DNA of 64,000 nt from Pantoea allii. Its GTDB lineage: Bacteria > Pseudomonadota > Gammaproteobacteria > Enterobacterales > Enterobacteriaceae. This document shows positions 51,891 to 59,960 of the stretch, one piece after another. The stretch's first letter is position 1. Every line of letters begins with the position of its first letter. A model generated the notes under the pieces. The model made no database searches. It was not told where the DNA came from and saw nothing but the letters and a program-made list of their open reading frames with translations. The stretch covers positions 79,679 through 143,678 of the forward strand of contig NZ_NTMH01000035.1 in NCBI RefSeq assembly GCF_002307475.1, in the 5' to 3' direction. A program made the translations under genes and the position numbers.

Positions 51891-52331
51891 ATGTTTGATA
51901 TTAAAGATGAGAAATTTACGTTTGCGGTTTCTCCTTTTGAAAGAGTGGTCGATAACGACATTGACCCCGAACATCATCGTTGGGACTGGATAAAATCTTT
52001 TGTTGAGTTTTCTGTTCCTGGCCTGAAAGCACAGTTTCAAACTGAATTTACGGTAGGCGAGCTACTGGCACTACGTGAGCAATTTGCAGCGCACCATAAC
52101 GCTTTAATTGCTCAACGTGAAATAAAGCCTTTCGAGTTTCAAAGCCAGTGCCATCAACTGAATATGATAATCAGGAAAGTAATCGGCGACGATGGTGTAA
52201 TGATTGAATATGACCTTCGTCCTGAAGCGCATGCTGACAGCGTTCAGGTTAAAGGCGATTTCGGCATCAACGAGAGCTACTTCCCCGATATTTTAAAACG
52301 GCTGGATGAGATGATTGAATGGCAAAATTAA
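51891..52331 (+). CDS. Candidate immunity protein (WapI-like)
   Basis: 146 residues, acidic and soluble. The start MFDIKDEKFTFAVSPFERVV and the block FVEFSVPGLKAQFQTEFTVGELLALREQ resemble the WapI-like immunity family as I remember it. It sits directly behind the candidate toxin on the same strand, the usual order for toxin-immunity pairs. If right, it binds and neutralises the upstream protein. A weak hairpin (TCCCCG/CGGGGA, 52363-52380, then TTTT) may end the pair. Confidence 0.6.
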   Translation: MFDIKDEKFTFAVSPFERVVDNDIDPEHHRWDWIKSFVEFSVPGLKAQFQTEFTVGELLALREQFAAHHNALIAQREIKPFEFQSQCHQLNMIIRKVIGDDGVMIEYDLRPEAHADSVQVKGDFGINESYFPDILKRLDEMIEWQN

Positions 52332-52352
52332 GCCTTCCCGCCTCTAAAATTT

Positions 52353-52538
52353 TTACTGATAGTCCCCGCTGTAACGGGGATTTTCCTGTTCAGGCTTTTC
52401 CGGCCAGCTGATATCCGTTGCCGCTGAGGTCTCGAAGCGGTTCAGCTTCACGCGGTAGGTTCTCCATTGCTCCAGCAGCGCTTTCTCGCTCTCCGTGGCG
52501 ATTTTCCTGCCGCCTGGCAATAACACAGCGTCCGCCAT
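52353..52538 (-). pseudogene. Tail-fibre assembly protein fragment (C-terminus)
   Basis: 61 codons whose second half, [20 protein letters not shown] then [10 protein letters not shown], matches the C-terminal end of tail-fibre assembly (Tfa) proteins; compare [20 protein letters not shown] in the intact gene at 63514-63903. The N-terminal part of a Tfa is missing and the frame is joined to fibre sequence by a shift. Remnant of the collapsed prophage. Confidence 0.75.
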
Positions 52539-52893
52539 GTCTCGTCGGGAATGCGGATATAGCCGTTGCCCGCTAAGGCTCGCTTGTTGAAAAGCCGCAT
52601 AACGGCATCAACGCTCGACAGCTTATCCCCGCCCGCCGTCATATCTGCCGCTACTGAAACGACATGCTTACAGGCATCGTACCGGCTGAGATTTTTAAGG
52701 GCGTCGGCTACCAGTCCCGCGTCTTTGATTTCCACCAGCGCGTTGGCCGTTTGCAGGTAATGCTTATGGGGATTATCGGCAGTAACATGTGCGCCTGCGC
52801 CTTGTCGGTATAAGCCTTTACCTCAGTTAACGCGTTATCCACAGCCTGGCGTGCCAGCACCACGGATGGGTCGATTTTCAGCGTGACGGCACT
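52539..52893 (-). pseudogene. Tail-fibre gene fragment with frameshift
   Basis: On the minus strand from about 52890: LKIDPSVVLARQAVDNALTE followed by VKAYTDKAQAH is typical fibre sequence. The frame then shifts near 52783 into VTADNPHKHYLQTANALVEI and KDAGLVADALKNL, which continues to about 52500. Neither end of the gene is present. The order sheath - moron - Tfa - fibre matches P2 (FI - Z/fun - G - H) and shows this is the same prophage remnant. Confidence 0.65.
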
Positions 52894-53018
52894 GTGGCAG
52901 AAGCAACGTATACATAATTACGATATGCTCTACTTCCTTTTCGAAGAACCTTTGAAGCACCTGATAGAAATTGGAAGAATGTTGCGGAAAGAGCCCAACA
53001 GAACGGAGGCGTGATTAC

Positions 53019-53249
53019 GTGTTATCGAGAATCTTTAAACTGTCATTCAAATTTGTTTCCGAGATAGTGGGAACACTGGTTTTGACAGCAACTGTATTTG
53101 GTATGTTCTATACAGGCTTTATGAATGAAGGCGCCATGCGGATCGTAGGACCTCTCGCTGTACTAATCTGCGGAATGGGGGCTTATGTATTGGTGATGTA
53201 TCCCACCACGAAAATCAGTGAAAATGATAAAAAGGGCCAACCTGGTTAA
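53019..53249 (+). CDS. Small membrane protein of unknown function (two membrane segments)
   Basis: 76 residues from a GTG at 53019 that has GGAGG 8 bases upstream; a longer frame from 52971 has no ribosome site. Two hydrophobic segments (about 13-32, VSEIVGTLVLTATVFGMFYT; and about 42-58, GPLAVLICGMGAYVLVM) with a charged tail. I recognise no family. It lies between the fibre remnant and the DUF1493-type gene, inside the mobile region. Confidence 0.5.
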   Translation: MLSRIFKLSFKFVSEIVGTLVLTATVFGMFYTGFMNEGAMRIVGPLAVLICGMGAYVLVMYPTTKISENDKKGQPG

Positions 53250-53314
53250 GGATAATACCGGGATTATGTCTCAGGCTAAATCCGCACATCGGAGAAAAAC
53301 ATGGCTCATGATGG

Positions 53315-53512
53315 CTACGCTCCTGTTACTCCTCCTGTTAGGCTAAGAATGGCACGCTTTACTATTCTCACGTTGACCCAATAAGTTTGCGCAGACCAAC
53401 CACTGTAAAACAGGTCCACAGATCCTTTAAGCTCTCCCGGATTGCTTTCGCTCAACGTTTTCAGCTTTACCACAGTTATGCTCTGAGTACATTCGTAAAG
53501 CGTGAAGTACAC
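53315..53512 (-). CDS. Hypothetical protein, possibly truncated
   Basis: 65 residues (CTQSITVVKLKTLSESNPGE, then a hydrophobic end). It starts 12 bp after the stop of the DUF1493-type gene on the same strand, suggesting co-transcription. There is no signal peptide or known motif. It may be the remnant of a longer gene. Confidence 0.35.
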   Translation of the reverse strand: MYFTLYECTQSITVVKLKTLSESNPGELKGSVDLFYSGWSAQTYWVNVRIVKRAILSLTGGVTGA

Positions 53513-53524
53513 ATAGCGGATCTG

Positions 53525-54130
53525 TTATTTTTTTAATCTGACTAAATATCGGTAGATTTTTTTTGCCAGATAGATAGCGGCAATACCCAGCAACATCGAT
53601 GCTATACCGAGAAAAATCATTAACGAAAGGAGGTGGCTAAAAATCCCGCCCAGACTTGTGAAATCGCTGAGTCTGACGAGCTGTTCAGGGGTTAGTGTAC
53701 GAACCACTATTTCCGGAAGAATCAAAAAACATATAATGACTGCTAAAATATAAATCGTCTTGTTTGTTCCCTTTTTCATTATTTTCCTGTCTGAGTTTGA
53801 GGGTAAGGTATTTTCTGTTTTTGATTTTTCTTCATCCGTCCAGTGACCTGCTCGTGCCGAGTCAATTAGTAATTGAATGGTCAACGCCTTTTCTGCTTTG
53901 CCATTATCTTCAGGAAAATAGCGAGTGAAATTGATTTTATCTGGGTTAATTGAAAACTTCTCTGTGAATTCTTCCAGTAAATCATAGGCATCTAACGGGT
54001 CCATTCGAAAATCTTCATTAAGATCGGTGTTATGTTTGAGCGGATACCGCTTAAAGGTAAATATGCTGCGACCATTGTAGCTCTCAACAAGATCGAATAC
54101 TGCTTTTTCTGTCTCGTCCATTATCATCAT
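53525..54130 (-). CDS. DUF1493-family protein with C-terminal membrane segments
   Basis: 201 residues. The first 100 (VFDLVESYNGRSIFTFKRYP, DLNEDFRMDPLDAYDLLEEF, INFTRYFPED, LTIQLLIDSARAGHW) match the DUF1493 family, small acyl-carrier-like proteins common in enterobacterial mobile DNA and of unknown function. Unusually, two hydrophobic segments follow (about 126-146 and 165-190) with a basic tail, so this member is membrane-bound. Several ATGs are clustered at the start; I took the first. Confidence 0.65.
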   Translation of the reverse strand: MMIMDETEKAVFDLVESYNGRSIFTFKRYPLKHNTDLNEDFRMDPLDAYDLLEEFTEKFSINPDKINFTRYFPEDNGKAEKALTIQLLIDSARAGHWTDEEKSKTENTLPSNSDRKIMKKGTNKTIYILAVIICFLILPEIVVRTLTPEQLVRLSDFTSLGGIFSHLLSLMIFLGIASMLLGIAAIYLAKKIYRYLVRLKK

Positions 54131-54359
54131 CCGTTCTTCTTTCAGGCAATCTTATTGTATTTGAATGTTATCTCATAGCTAATCTTGTAAGCGTACAACT
54201 TAGATTTTTCATTCATTTATAAAGATCTTATATCCTGATTATTTACTTTGAGCAAGTCAATATGGGTAAGGCCCGATTCACTGAACATCATATTACAGAT
54301 AACTATTAAAATTTCATGGTATTTTGAAAATCCCCATGAAGAATATTATACGGTTGAGG

Positions 54360-54536
54360 TTAAACCCACTTACTATATCTTATATAAAAATAAGCAACGA
54401 AACCGACCCAGGCAACCACAAACCCCATTGGGTAAAATGGAACAAATCGCACAATAAAATAAGCGCCAACAACACTGGCTATAATCGGTACAAGATAGAA
54501 AAAAGATTGCAGTAACCATACAACGAAAAGCTTCAT
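54360..54536 (-). CDS. 58-residue protein with two membrane segments
   Basis: ATG at 54536, stop TAA at 54360. The product starts KLFVVWLLQSFFYLVPIIAS, then VVGAYFIVRF, and ends in a second hydrophobic helix with YIRYSKWV. GGAG lies about 11 bases upstream. Hydrophobicity, a basic end and the position just upstream of the DUF1493-type gene on the same strand suggest a real small membrane protein. No family known to me. Confidence 0.5.
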   Translation of the reverse strand: MKLFVVWLLQSFFYLVPIIASVVGAYFIVRFVPFYPMGFVVAWVGFVAYFYIRYSKWV

Positions 54537-54669
54537 TTACTCACAACTCCATCAAAGCCTCAGCTATTTTATCAAACTTGTAATGGCCACATTAAAAACT
54601 TCACAATATCGAAATTTAACTTTTTTCATTTACCACACATATAATTAACTCAACATTTCACGCACAAAT

Positions 54670-54861
54670 TTATCCCTTCGGCTCAATTCCCCTTGCCTTT
54701 AACGCCTCCCTCGCCAGGTTTTTCAACCAGCTTGCTAAACTAATTCCTTCTTCAGTTGCAACAGCATCGAGCTGTTTTTTCAAGGCGGGATCAATGCGCA
54801 TTTTAAATTGTGGAGACTTGCCTCCACCTTTTGGTTTTTTTTCACGCATTATTATTGACAT
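54670..54861 (-). CDS. Ribbon-helix-helix DNA-binding protein (Arc/CopG type)
   Basis: 63 residues. A basic N-terminus (REKKPKGGGKSPQ), then the ribbon strand FKMRIDPALKKQLDAVATEE and second helix GISLASWLKNLAREALKARG: the RHH fold of Arc, Mnt and HicB/CopG-type antitoxin repressors. No toxin gene is adjacent, so a repressor role is more likely than an antitoxin. A perfect inverted repeat at 54888-54925 lies in its divergent promoter region. Confidence 0.75.
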   Translation of the reverse strand: MSIIMREKKPKGGGKSPQFKMRIDPALKKQLDAVATEEGISLASWLKNLAREALKARGIEPKG

Positions 54862-54887
54862 GTGGCTACCTACTCCCTCATTTTAGC

Positions 54888-54925
54888 CTTATAAAAGACC
54901 ACACTAACACGAGGCCTTTTATAAG
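54888..54925. promoter_or_regulatory. Inverted repeat, candidate operator of the RHH protein
   Basis: CTTATAAAAG (54888-54897) and CTTTTATAAG (54916-54925) are exact inverted copies with an 18-bp spacer. They lie in the 137-bp gap between the divergent RHH gene and the gene at 54999. Two half-sites suit a pair of RHH dimers controlling both directions. Confidence 0.5.
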
Positions 54926-54998
54926 AGCAACGCCCCGGCAGTGCAGCAACACATACCGGAGCGTCTGACCACAACGTTCACTCTTAAGGAACAACGCT

Positions 54999-55529
54999 AT
55001 GGCTAACACCGATAGTAACACAACCGCCCATCATCAAATCGTGGACATTCAGCCAGTTATCGAATCTGCGATCTCAAACCTCTTGAAAACGCCGCTCGGC
55101 ACCACGCACGATCTCTTTCAGGTGCTGGATACGTGCGTGCGCTATGTCGATGCCTTGGTTGAATGTAATGATATTGCAGATCGCATGGCGCTGTGCGGTC
55201 GTCTGCTCGCTGCACTGGAAGTCTTGAAAGTTTTGTTAGACAAGCCACTACCAGAACACCTGATTAAACGCCTCACGCTGGAGAAAGGTGATGACAAAGC
55301 CTGTCGCAGCAGGGATTCGATAGACTCGGAAGAGATGCGGCAATATTGCAGCGCGTTAACGTTAGTATTACTGAATCAGCAGGCCCCGGCAGGCTTGCAA
55401 AAACATATCACCGGCTTGTTATTCCAGATGGTTAACATCATGACTGATGACTTAACCGCGCCGCGCTTTGTGCGAACAGCGTCGGGGCTGGTGATGATTG
55501 AGAGCAAATTTACACATATCGTTCACTGA
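54999..55529 (+). CDS. Hypothetical prophage protein
   Basis: 176 residues with AAGGA before the ATG. Soluble and mostly helical in appearance (VIESAISNLLKTPLGTTHDL, CGRLLAALEVLKVLLDKPLP, LTLVLLNQQAPAGLQKHI). No motif or family recognised. Divergent from the RHH gene and perhaps under its control. Confidence 0.6.
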   Translation: MANTDSNTTAHHQIVDIQPVIESAISNLLKTPLGTTHDLFQVLDTCVRYVDALVECNDIADRMALCGRLLAALEVLKVLLDKPLPEHLIKRLTLEKGDDKACRSRDSIDSEEMRQYCSALTLVLLNQQAPAGLQKHITGLLFQMVNIMTDDLTAPRFVRTASGLVMIESKFTHIVH

Positions 55530-55572
55530 TTTTGAACCCTTCCCTTCTTCCGCAGGGAAGAAGGGAATTCGC

Positions 55573-55926
55573 ATGCAAAATTTAAAATCTCACTGTGGGC
55601 TCACTCTCAGTGCCAAAATGCTTTATAACCCTGAGTTTTCTTCTGCCGAAAATACCGCCACGATTCATCTTCATTCACTGAAAATATATTTTGTCGTGCT
55701 GCCATTCCTGAAATCTTTTCATTCCCGTACAGTTATTGCCACTGTCCCCAAGGGCCCGGGCGCCCTCCCCGCCGTACAGTTATTAACAGCACTCCCAGAG
55801 GGCGCTGTCGCCCCCTTAAACGTCAACGGCGCGCTGGCCTTCAGCCACGTCTGTCAGCCATCCCATCCAATCTGCATCCATAAAAAAACCCGCTTTCGCG
55901 GGTTGGGCTTACAGCAGCTGCGGTGA
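55573..55926 (+). CDS. Doubtful small prophage gene
   Basis: 117 codons from an ATG with AGGGA upstream (LKSHCGLTLSAKMLYNPEFS ... VPKGPGALPAVQLLTALPEG). It overlaps the ogr terminator and the last bases of convergent ogr, which argues against it. The flavour resembles proteins seen near P4/P2-like genes but I cannot name a family. If not a gene, the 379 bp from 55530 to 55908 hold only the ogr terminator. Confidence 0.25.
   Translation: MQNLKSHCGLTLSAKMLYNPEFSSAENTATIHLHSLKIYFVVLPFLKSFHSRTVIATVPKGPGALPAVQLLTALPEGAVAPLNVNGALAFSHVCQPSHPICIHKKTRFRGLGLQQLR
55882..55904 (-). terminator. Terminator of the late tail operon after ogr
   Basis: AACCCGC, loop TTTC, GCGGGTT; reading leftward (minus strand) it is followed by a run of seven T. 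It lies 5 bp beyond the ogr stop. Confidence 0.85.
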
Positions 55927-56130
55927 CGGGTTATCGCTGCCTTTTGCCATCACCGGCACCGTATTGATCTGCGCCGGTTCGACGATAATCCCGGACACGC
56001 TCTCCAGGGTTTTAAAGGTACAGCTGCAGTTAATGTTCTGGCACTGGTGATAACGTTCTTTCGTCTCTTTCGAAACGTAGCGACTGCTTTTCGTATGGGC
56101 GGCGGTCTGACATTTTGGGCAATGCATCAT
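55909..56130 (-). CDS. ogr: P2 Ogr-family late gene activator
   Basis: 73 residues from the ATG at 56130 (AGGAG 7 bases upstream). Zinc-finger protein with the four cysteines of the family in HCPKCQTAAHTKSSR and YHQCQNINCSCTFKT. In P2 it recruits RNA polymerase alpha to late promoters for head, tail and lysis genes. As in P2 it follows gene D at the end of the tail operon. A partial second copy lies at 50795-50858. Confidence 0.92.
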   Translation of the reverse strand: MMHCPKCQTAAHTKSSRYVSKETKERYHQCQNINCSCTFKTLESVSGIIVEPAQINTVPVMAKGSDNPSPQLL

Positions 56131-56203
56131 AGTCGTTCTCCTCTCTGGCATAGTGCAACATTAGCCAAAGACTAAACAAAAAGCAACTTAAATTAGACTA
56201 AAT

Positions 56204-57361
56204 CTAACCAGCCTGTTTTTCCACTAAGACGTAATCCACGTTTTCAATCATCAGCTCCAGGTTCAACTGGGTGGTAAATCCACTTTTATCGAGGGTATGC
56301 ACGATATTAGTAATCAGCCATTTTTGATTATCGATGACCGATTTAAAACCCTGGGCTTTGACCGGCGTTTCAGGAATCAGCTCAGCAGCACCCAGCGCGA
56401 GTAGGATCTTCAACGTAGCCCGGTTGCGTTGCAGTTCCTGCCACTTCGCTTTAGCCGCCTCCTCTGCTTCCCCCTGGCTACTGAAGTGCGTATTCAGTAC
56501 GAACAGCTTCTTATTGCTGCCAAAAACATAGGTTTTTCCCGGATCTTGTTGCCCGATAGTGGGGATATTTTTGGCCGCCGGATGGACAGGGTTCACCGCC
56601 GGTGTTGCTGGCGGTATCGTGTTGACGGTTACCCCTTTCTGCTGCGCTTTTTTCTGATCGTACCATTTTGCTTCAACGCCACTGTAATCGTCGCGCTTAA
56701 ACAATTTGTACTCATACTTATCGCCATCCTGTCGGCTCAGATTCAGGAGTGGAATCGGCTTTCCGCTCGCTGTCACGCCATGCCCGGGGGCAAAGAACAG
56801 CAGCGTCTTATCTTTTATCGCCGCCACAGCGCCAACCAGCATAGCCAGCCGGGTAATGAACGTGCCGTCCGTTTCCTGCGTCTGATCGATATGCTTAATC
56901 TTTTTTTTGGCTATCTCCGGCCGCATGTCGGAGGTAAGTCCGTTACGTTTCGCGATTTTCTCCACAACCTCGCCAACCGTCATGTCCGGATATGAATCAG
57001 TGATTTTAACATCGAGCGAACCGCTAAAATCGGCGCTTCGGGCGACCACCGTTATCGTGTCCGGCGCGCCCTGGTAGGTGACCTGATCAATGATGTAGGA
57101 GCCTTTATTTGCAAGCGGCTGCCCCTTCCAGCCTATCTCTAAGACCACTTTCGCGCCAAAGGGCGGCATGACCAACTGGCCGTCACTGTCGTCCAGCACC
57201 AGGTCCAGCTGATCGACCTCCAGACCACGGTTATCCGTCAACTTCAGAGAAATCAGCCGTGGGCGAATATCTTCCGTTTTATCCTTCGTCTCAATTTTGA
57301 TATTAAAGTCCGGCGTAGGCGCAACGCGCAGGGGCACGGGAATCGGGGCGATATCGCTCAT
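56204..57361 (-). CDS. D: P2 gpD-like tail/baseplate hub protein
   Basis: 385 residues, the P2 D length class. Starts SDIAPIPVPLRVAPTPDFNI; the phage late control D/tail hub family continues with LVLDDSDGQLVMPPFGAKVV and GYFLLRLAMLVGA-like FITRLAMLVGAVAAIKD. It forms the hub of the baseplate through which tail tube and spike connect. Stop-start spacing to U is 1 bp, part of the FI-FII-E-T-U-D-ogr operon. Confidence 0.92.
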   Translation of the reverse strand: MSDIAPIPVPLRVAPTPDFNIKIETKDKTEDIRPRLISLKLTDNRGLEVDQLDLVLDDSDGQLVMPPFGAKVVLEIGWKGQPLANKGSYIIDQVTYQGAPDTITVVARSADFSGSLDVKITDSYPDMTVGEVVEKIAKRNGLTSDMRPEIAKKKIKHIDQTQETDGTFITRLAMLVGAVAAIKDKTLLFFAPGHGVTASGKPIPLLNLSRQDGDKYEYKLFKRDDYSGVEAKWYDQKKAQQKGVTVNTIPPATPAVNPVHPAAKNIPTIGQQDPGKTYVFGSNKKLFVLNTHFSSQGEAEEAAKAKWQELQRNRATLKILLALGAAELIPETPVKAQGFKSVIDNQKWLITNIVHTLDKSGFTTQLNLELMIENVDYVLVEKQAG

Positions 57362-57362
57362 C

Positions 57363-57866
57363 TCAGCGCCCTCCGTTCAGCGCAGAGGTGGCGCTGCTGA
57401 TGACAGAGCCGACCCGTTGCGCTGCGTCGCTGGCCCGGTTTTGCAATTCTTCCGCCTGCCTTTTTAAGTCCCCGAACATACTGGTTAGTGAATCGTCTAC
57501 CCGCAGCAGGTTGAGGGTAAAGCCTATCTTGCGCGCGCTGCCGTCGCTGTAGAATTCGGTATGCGTGGCCGAGAAATCCGTCACAACAAACATGCCGTAA
57601 ATAATGCCATTGCCGCCAATCAGCGGCCACGCCAGCCCTTCATCGGCCATGGTCTTCAGTGCCAACAGGGTGACATTGCCGCCGGTGATTTCAGGCCGGA
57701 GTTCGCCAGACAGCTTGATTTTATCGTCGCCGCCGCCCAAAAACTGAGTCGACTCACGGCGCCCCACGCGGCTGTTTTTCGCCCAGCGATAGGTAATGTC
57801 ATGCTGCAAATTGTCGAAGGGCAGGGTTTGCCGTACAAACGGCATCATGCCTAATATCATCATCAT
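57363..57866 (-). CDS. U: P2 gpU-like tail protein
   Basis: 167 residues. LPFDNLQHDITYRWAKNSRV, RPEITGGNVTLLALKTMADE and WPLIGGNGIIYGMFVVTDF are P2 U signatures (a tail-tube/baseplate connector of contractile phages). The frame shows a slightly different C-terminus (Ala/Ser-rich). Between T and D, as in P2. Confidence 0.92.
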   Translation of the reverse strand: MMMILGMMPFVRQTLPFDNLQHDITYRWAKNSRVGRRESTQFLGGGDDKIKLSGELRPEITGGNVTLLALKTMADEGLAWPLIGGNGIIYGMFVVTDFSATHTEFYSDGSARKIGFTLNLLRVDDSLTSMFGDLKRQAEELQNRASDAAQRVGSVISSATSALNGGR

Positions 57867-57872
57867 GGTTAA

Positions 57873-59960
57873 TTAATCCAGACTAAACATGGAGTTATAG
57901 CTGCGATCAGCCGTGGACCACGGCGATACCGTGGAAGCCTGCGCGACGGCCTGTCCAATCGCCTGAGGATCGCCTGTCGCATAGATATTGTTGGTGACGG
58001 TATGCTGACGGTTATCCACGTTTGAATTGTTAACCGAGGGCAAAGGCTGATTGAGCGTGCTGTTCAGGCTGGCGCGCGATGCGGACGGACGGGCATCCGC
58101 GTTATCCTCATCCTCGTCGTCCTGTTCGCGCATTTTGGGCGGAGGCAGCTTGTCTTTCACCTTGTCAGATTTCTCATCGATGATGCCAAGCTTGCCCAGC
58201 ACCCAGTCAATGCCGCCCCGCAGCTGATTCAGGGCCTCACCGGGTAATTTGAGTGCCGTCGCCAGCATATTGCCGAAGCGCTGTCCCATCTCCCCTGCCG
58301 AGGCCAGTTCCTGCTGAGAAAACTTCACCGGTTCCAGCAGCTTTGAGAACCAGGAGCCCAGCTCGGACACTTTGTTGCTGAACCAGTCAAATACCGGCTT
58401 CAGCGGCGCGAACGCGTCACTTATCGGCCCCATCGCTGCACTAAAGCCCTGAGCAACGCCGCTGATAAAGGCGCTGATCGGCTCCCAGTACTGATAAACC
58501 AGCATCGCGCCCGCCGCGATAGCCGCGCCAAGCAGCACAACCGGCAGCGTAATTGCGCCCAGCGTCGCCGTAATCGCGCCACCGATGATGGCAAACGCAC
58601 CGCCCAGCAGTTCAGCGCCCGCCATGATGGTGCTCAACCCGCTAATGACCGGCCAGACAATATTCCCCACGCTGGCGAGCGAGTCCACCAACGTCAGCCC
58701 ACTGGCCGCCAGCGTCAGCAGGCTGTCCGAAAGCTGGGGATTGATATTCATCACACCGGTCAGAACGGACTGTACGGATAAGCCGTCCTGACTGATGGTT
58801 TGCAGGTTGGTGTCAACGGAGGCATCAACCGGCTGCTGAGCCGCCGGCGCCTGAGACAGCTGATCCAGGCGCCCACTGGCGGCACCTTTCATGAGCACAG
58901 CGGCAGGAGCCGCGCCCTGTTCGCCAAAGATGGCCTGCAGATAGGTTGCCTGCTGGGCTGCATCGATTTTGTTTTTCTCAAACGCCGTCTGCACCTGGCT
59001 GAGCACCGTGAAAATCGGCTGACTGTTGCCCTCGCCATCTGCGGTAACAACATTCAACGCTTTCAGCGCGCGGTCTGCATTGTCATCAGGTGCCTGCACG
59101 TGCGACAACATGGCACCGACGCCTGCACCCGCAGCGCTGCCCGTCATGCCGTTTTCGGCCAGCACGCCGATCATCGCCGATGCCTGACCGACGCTGACAC
59201 CGGCTTGTTTTGCCACCGGGCCGATGCTGGCCATCGCCTTGTTCAGCTCAGCGATATCCGGTTGCGCACCGCTGTTGTTCGGATTAACAGACAGGGATGC
59301 CGCCTGATCCTTGCCGTTATTCGCATCCGCAGGTGACAGATAATCGATAACCTTGCGGCCCTTCTCGACGAAGTCTTTGGCCTTGTTGCTGGCACCTTGC
59401 ACGTTATCCGCCAGCGCCATGCCGGCGCGGTAACGATCCCGGGTACGATTGAGCTTATCCTGGCGCTGATTCAGCAACCCCATCGACTCACCCTGCGCAT
59501 CAAGGGTGGATTGGGTCCGCTCTGTTTGTTGGTTCAGCTTCTGGCGCTCGCTGCTCAGACGACGCGTGGAAATCCCGGCGTCATTCAGCGACTGGCGCTG
59601 ATCCTGCACCGACTGGCGCAGCTGAATGTTCTTTTGTTGTAACGCGTTGGCAGACAGGCGCAGTTTCTCCAGCGCCTGCGCTTGTTCAACGGTGGGGTTT
59701 TTGGTGTTTTTCAGTTCAATGGCGAGTGCTGCCGCTTCTGCCCGGGTATTTTTAAGATTTTGTTGGGTCAGCGTCAGTTCTTTTCGGGTATCACGGAACC
59801 CTTCAATCTGCGCGGATTTGGCGTTAAGTTCTGCCAGACGGTCTTGCGTTTCCTGGATATCCGCAGACAGCCTTTCTGTTTCTTTACGCACGGCATTGAA
59901 CGGGCGCGTGGCCCGATCAACCGCCTCCAGCAGCACTTGCAGCTTGAGCGTGTTACTCAT
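57873..59960 (-). CDS. T: Tail tape measure protein (P2 gpT-like)
   Basis: 695 residues, shorter than P2 T (about 815), implying a shorter tail or an internal loss. Long coiled coil in 1-180 (AVRKETERLSADIQETQDRL, QQKNIQLRQSVQDQRQSLND). A phage tail tape measure core is near 240-360 with AGVSVGQASAMIGVLAENGM. Hydrophobic segments lie near 425-500. The C-terminus is hydrophilic. Its start overlaps the E' stop by 8 bases. It sets tail length and probably forms the DNA channel. Confidence 0.9.
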   Translation of the reverse strand: MSNTLKLQVLLEAVDRATRPFNAVRKETERLSADIQETQDRLAELNAKSAQIEGFRDTRKELTLTQQNLKNTRAEAAALAIELKNTKNPTVEQAQALEKLRLSANALQQKNIQLRQSVQDQRQSLNDAGISTRRLSSERQKLNQQTERTQSTLDAQGESMGLLNQRQDKLNRTRDRYRAGMALADNVQGASNKAKDFVEKGRKVIDYLSPADANNGKDQAASLSVNPNNSGAQPDIAELNKAMASIGPVAKQAGVSVGQASAMIGVLAENGMTGSAAGAGVGAMLSHVQAPDDNADRALKALNVVTADGEGNSQPIFTVLSQVQTAFEKNKIDAAQQATYLQAIFGEQGAAPAAVLMKGAASGRLDQLSQAPAAQQPVDASVDTNLQTISQDGLSVQSVLTGVMNINPQLSDSLLTLAASGLTLVDSLASVGNIVWPVISGLSTIMAGAELLGGAFAIIGGAITATLGAITLPVVLLGAAIAAGAMLVYQYWEPISAFISGVAQGFSAAMGPISDAFAPLKPVFDWFSNKVSELGSWFSKLLEPVKFSQQELASAGEMGQRFGNMLATALKLPGEALNQLRGGIDWVLGKLGIIDEKSDKVKDKLPPPKMREQDDEDEDNADARPSASRASLNSTLNQPLPSVNNSNVDNRQHTVTNNIYATGDPQAIGQAVAQASTVSPWSTADRSYNSMFSLD

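Noticed and set aside
52971..53018. Longer start for the small membrane protein
   Set aside because: No ribosome site; the GTG at 53019 has a good GGAGG.
54248..54457. 69-codon plus-strand frame
   Set aside because: Overlaps the better supported 58-codon membrane protein on the other strand and has no ribosome site.
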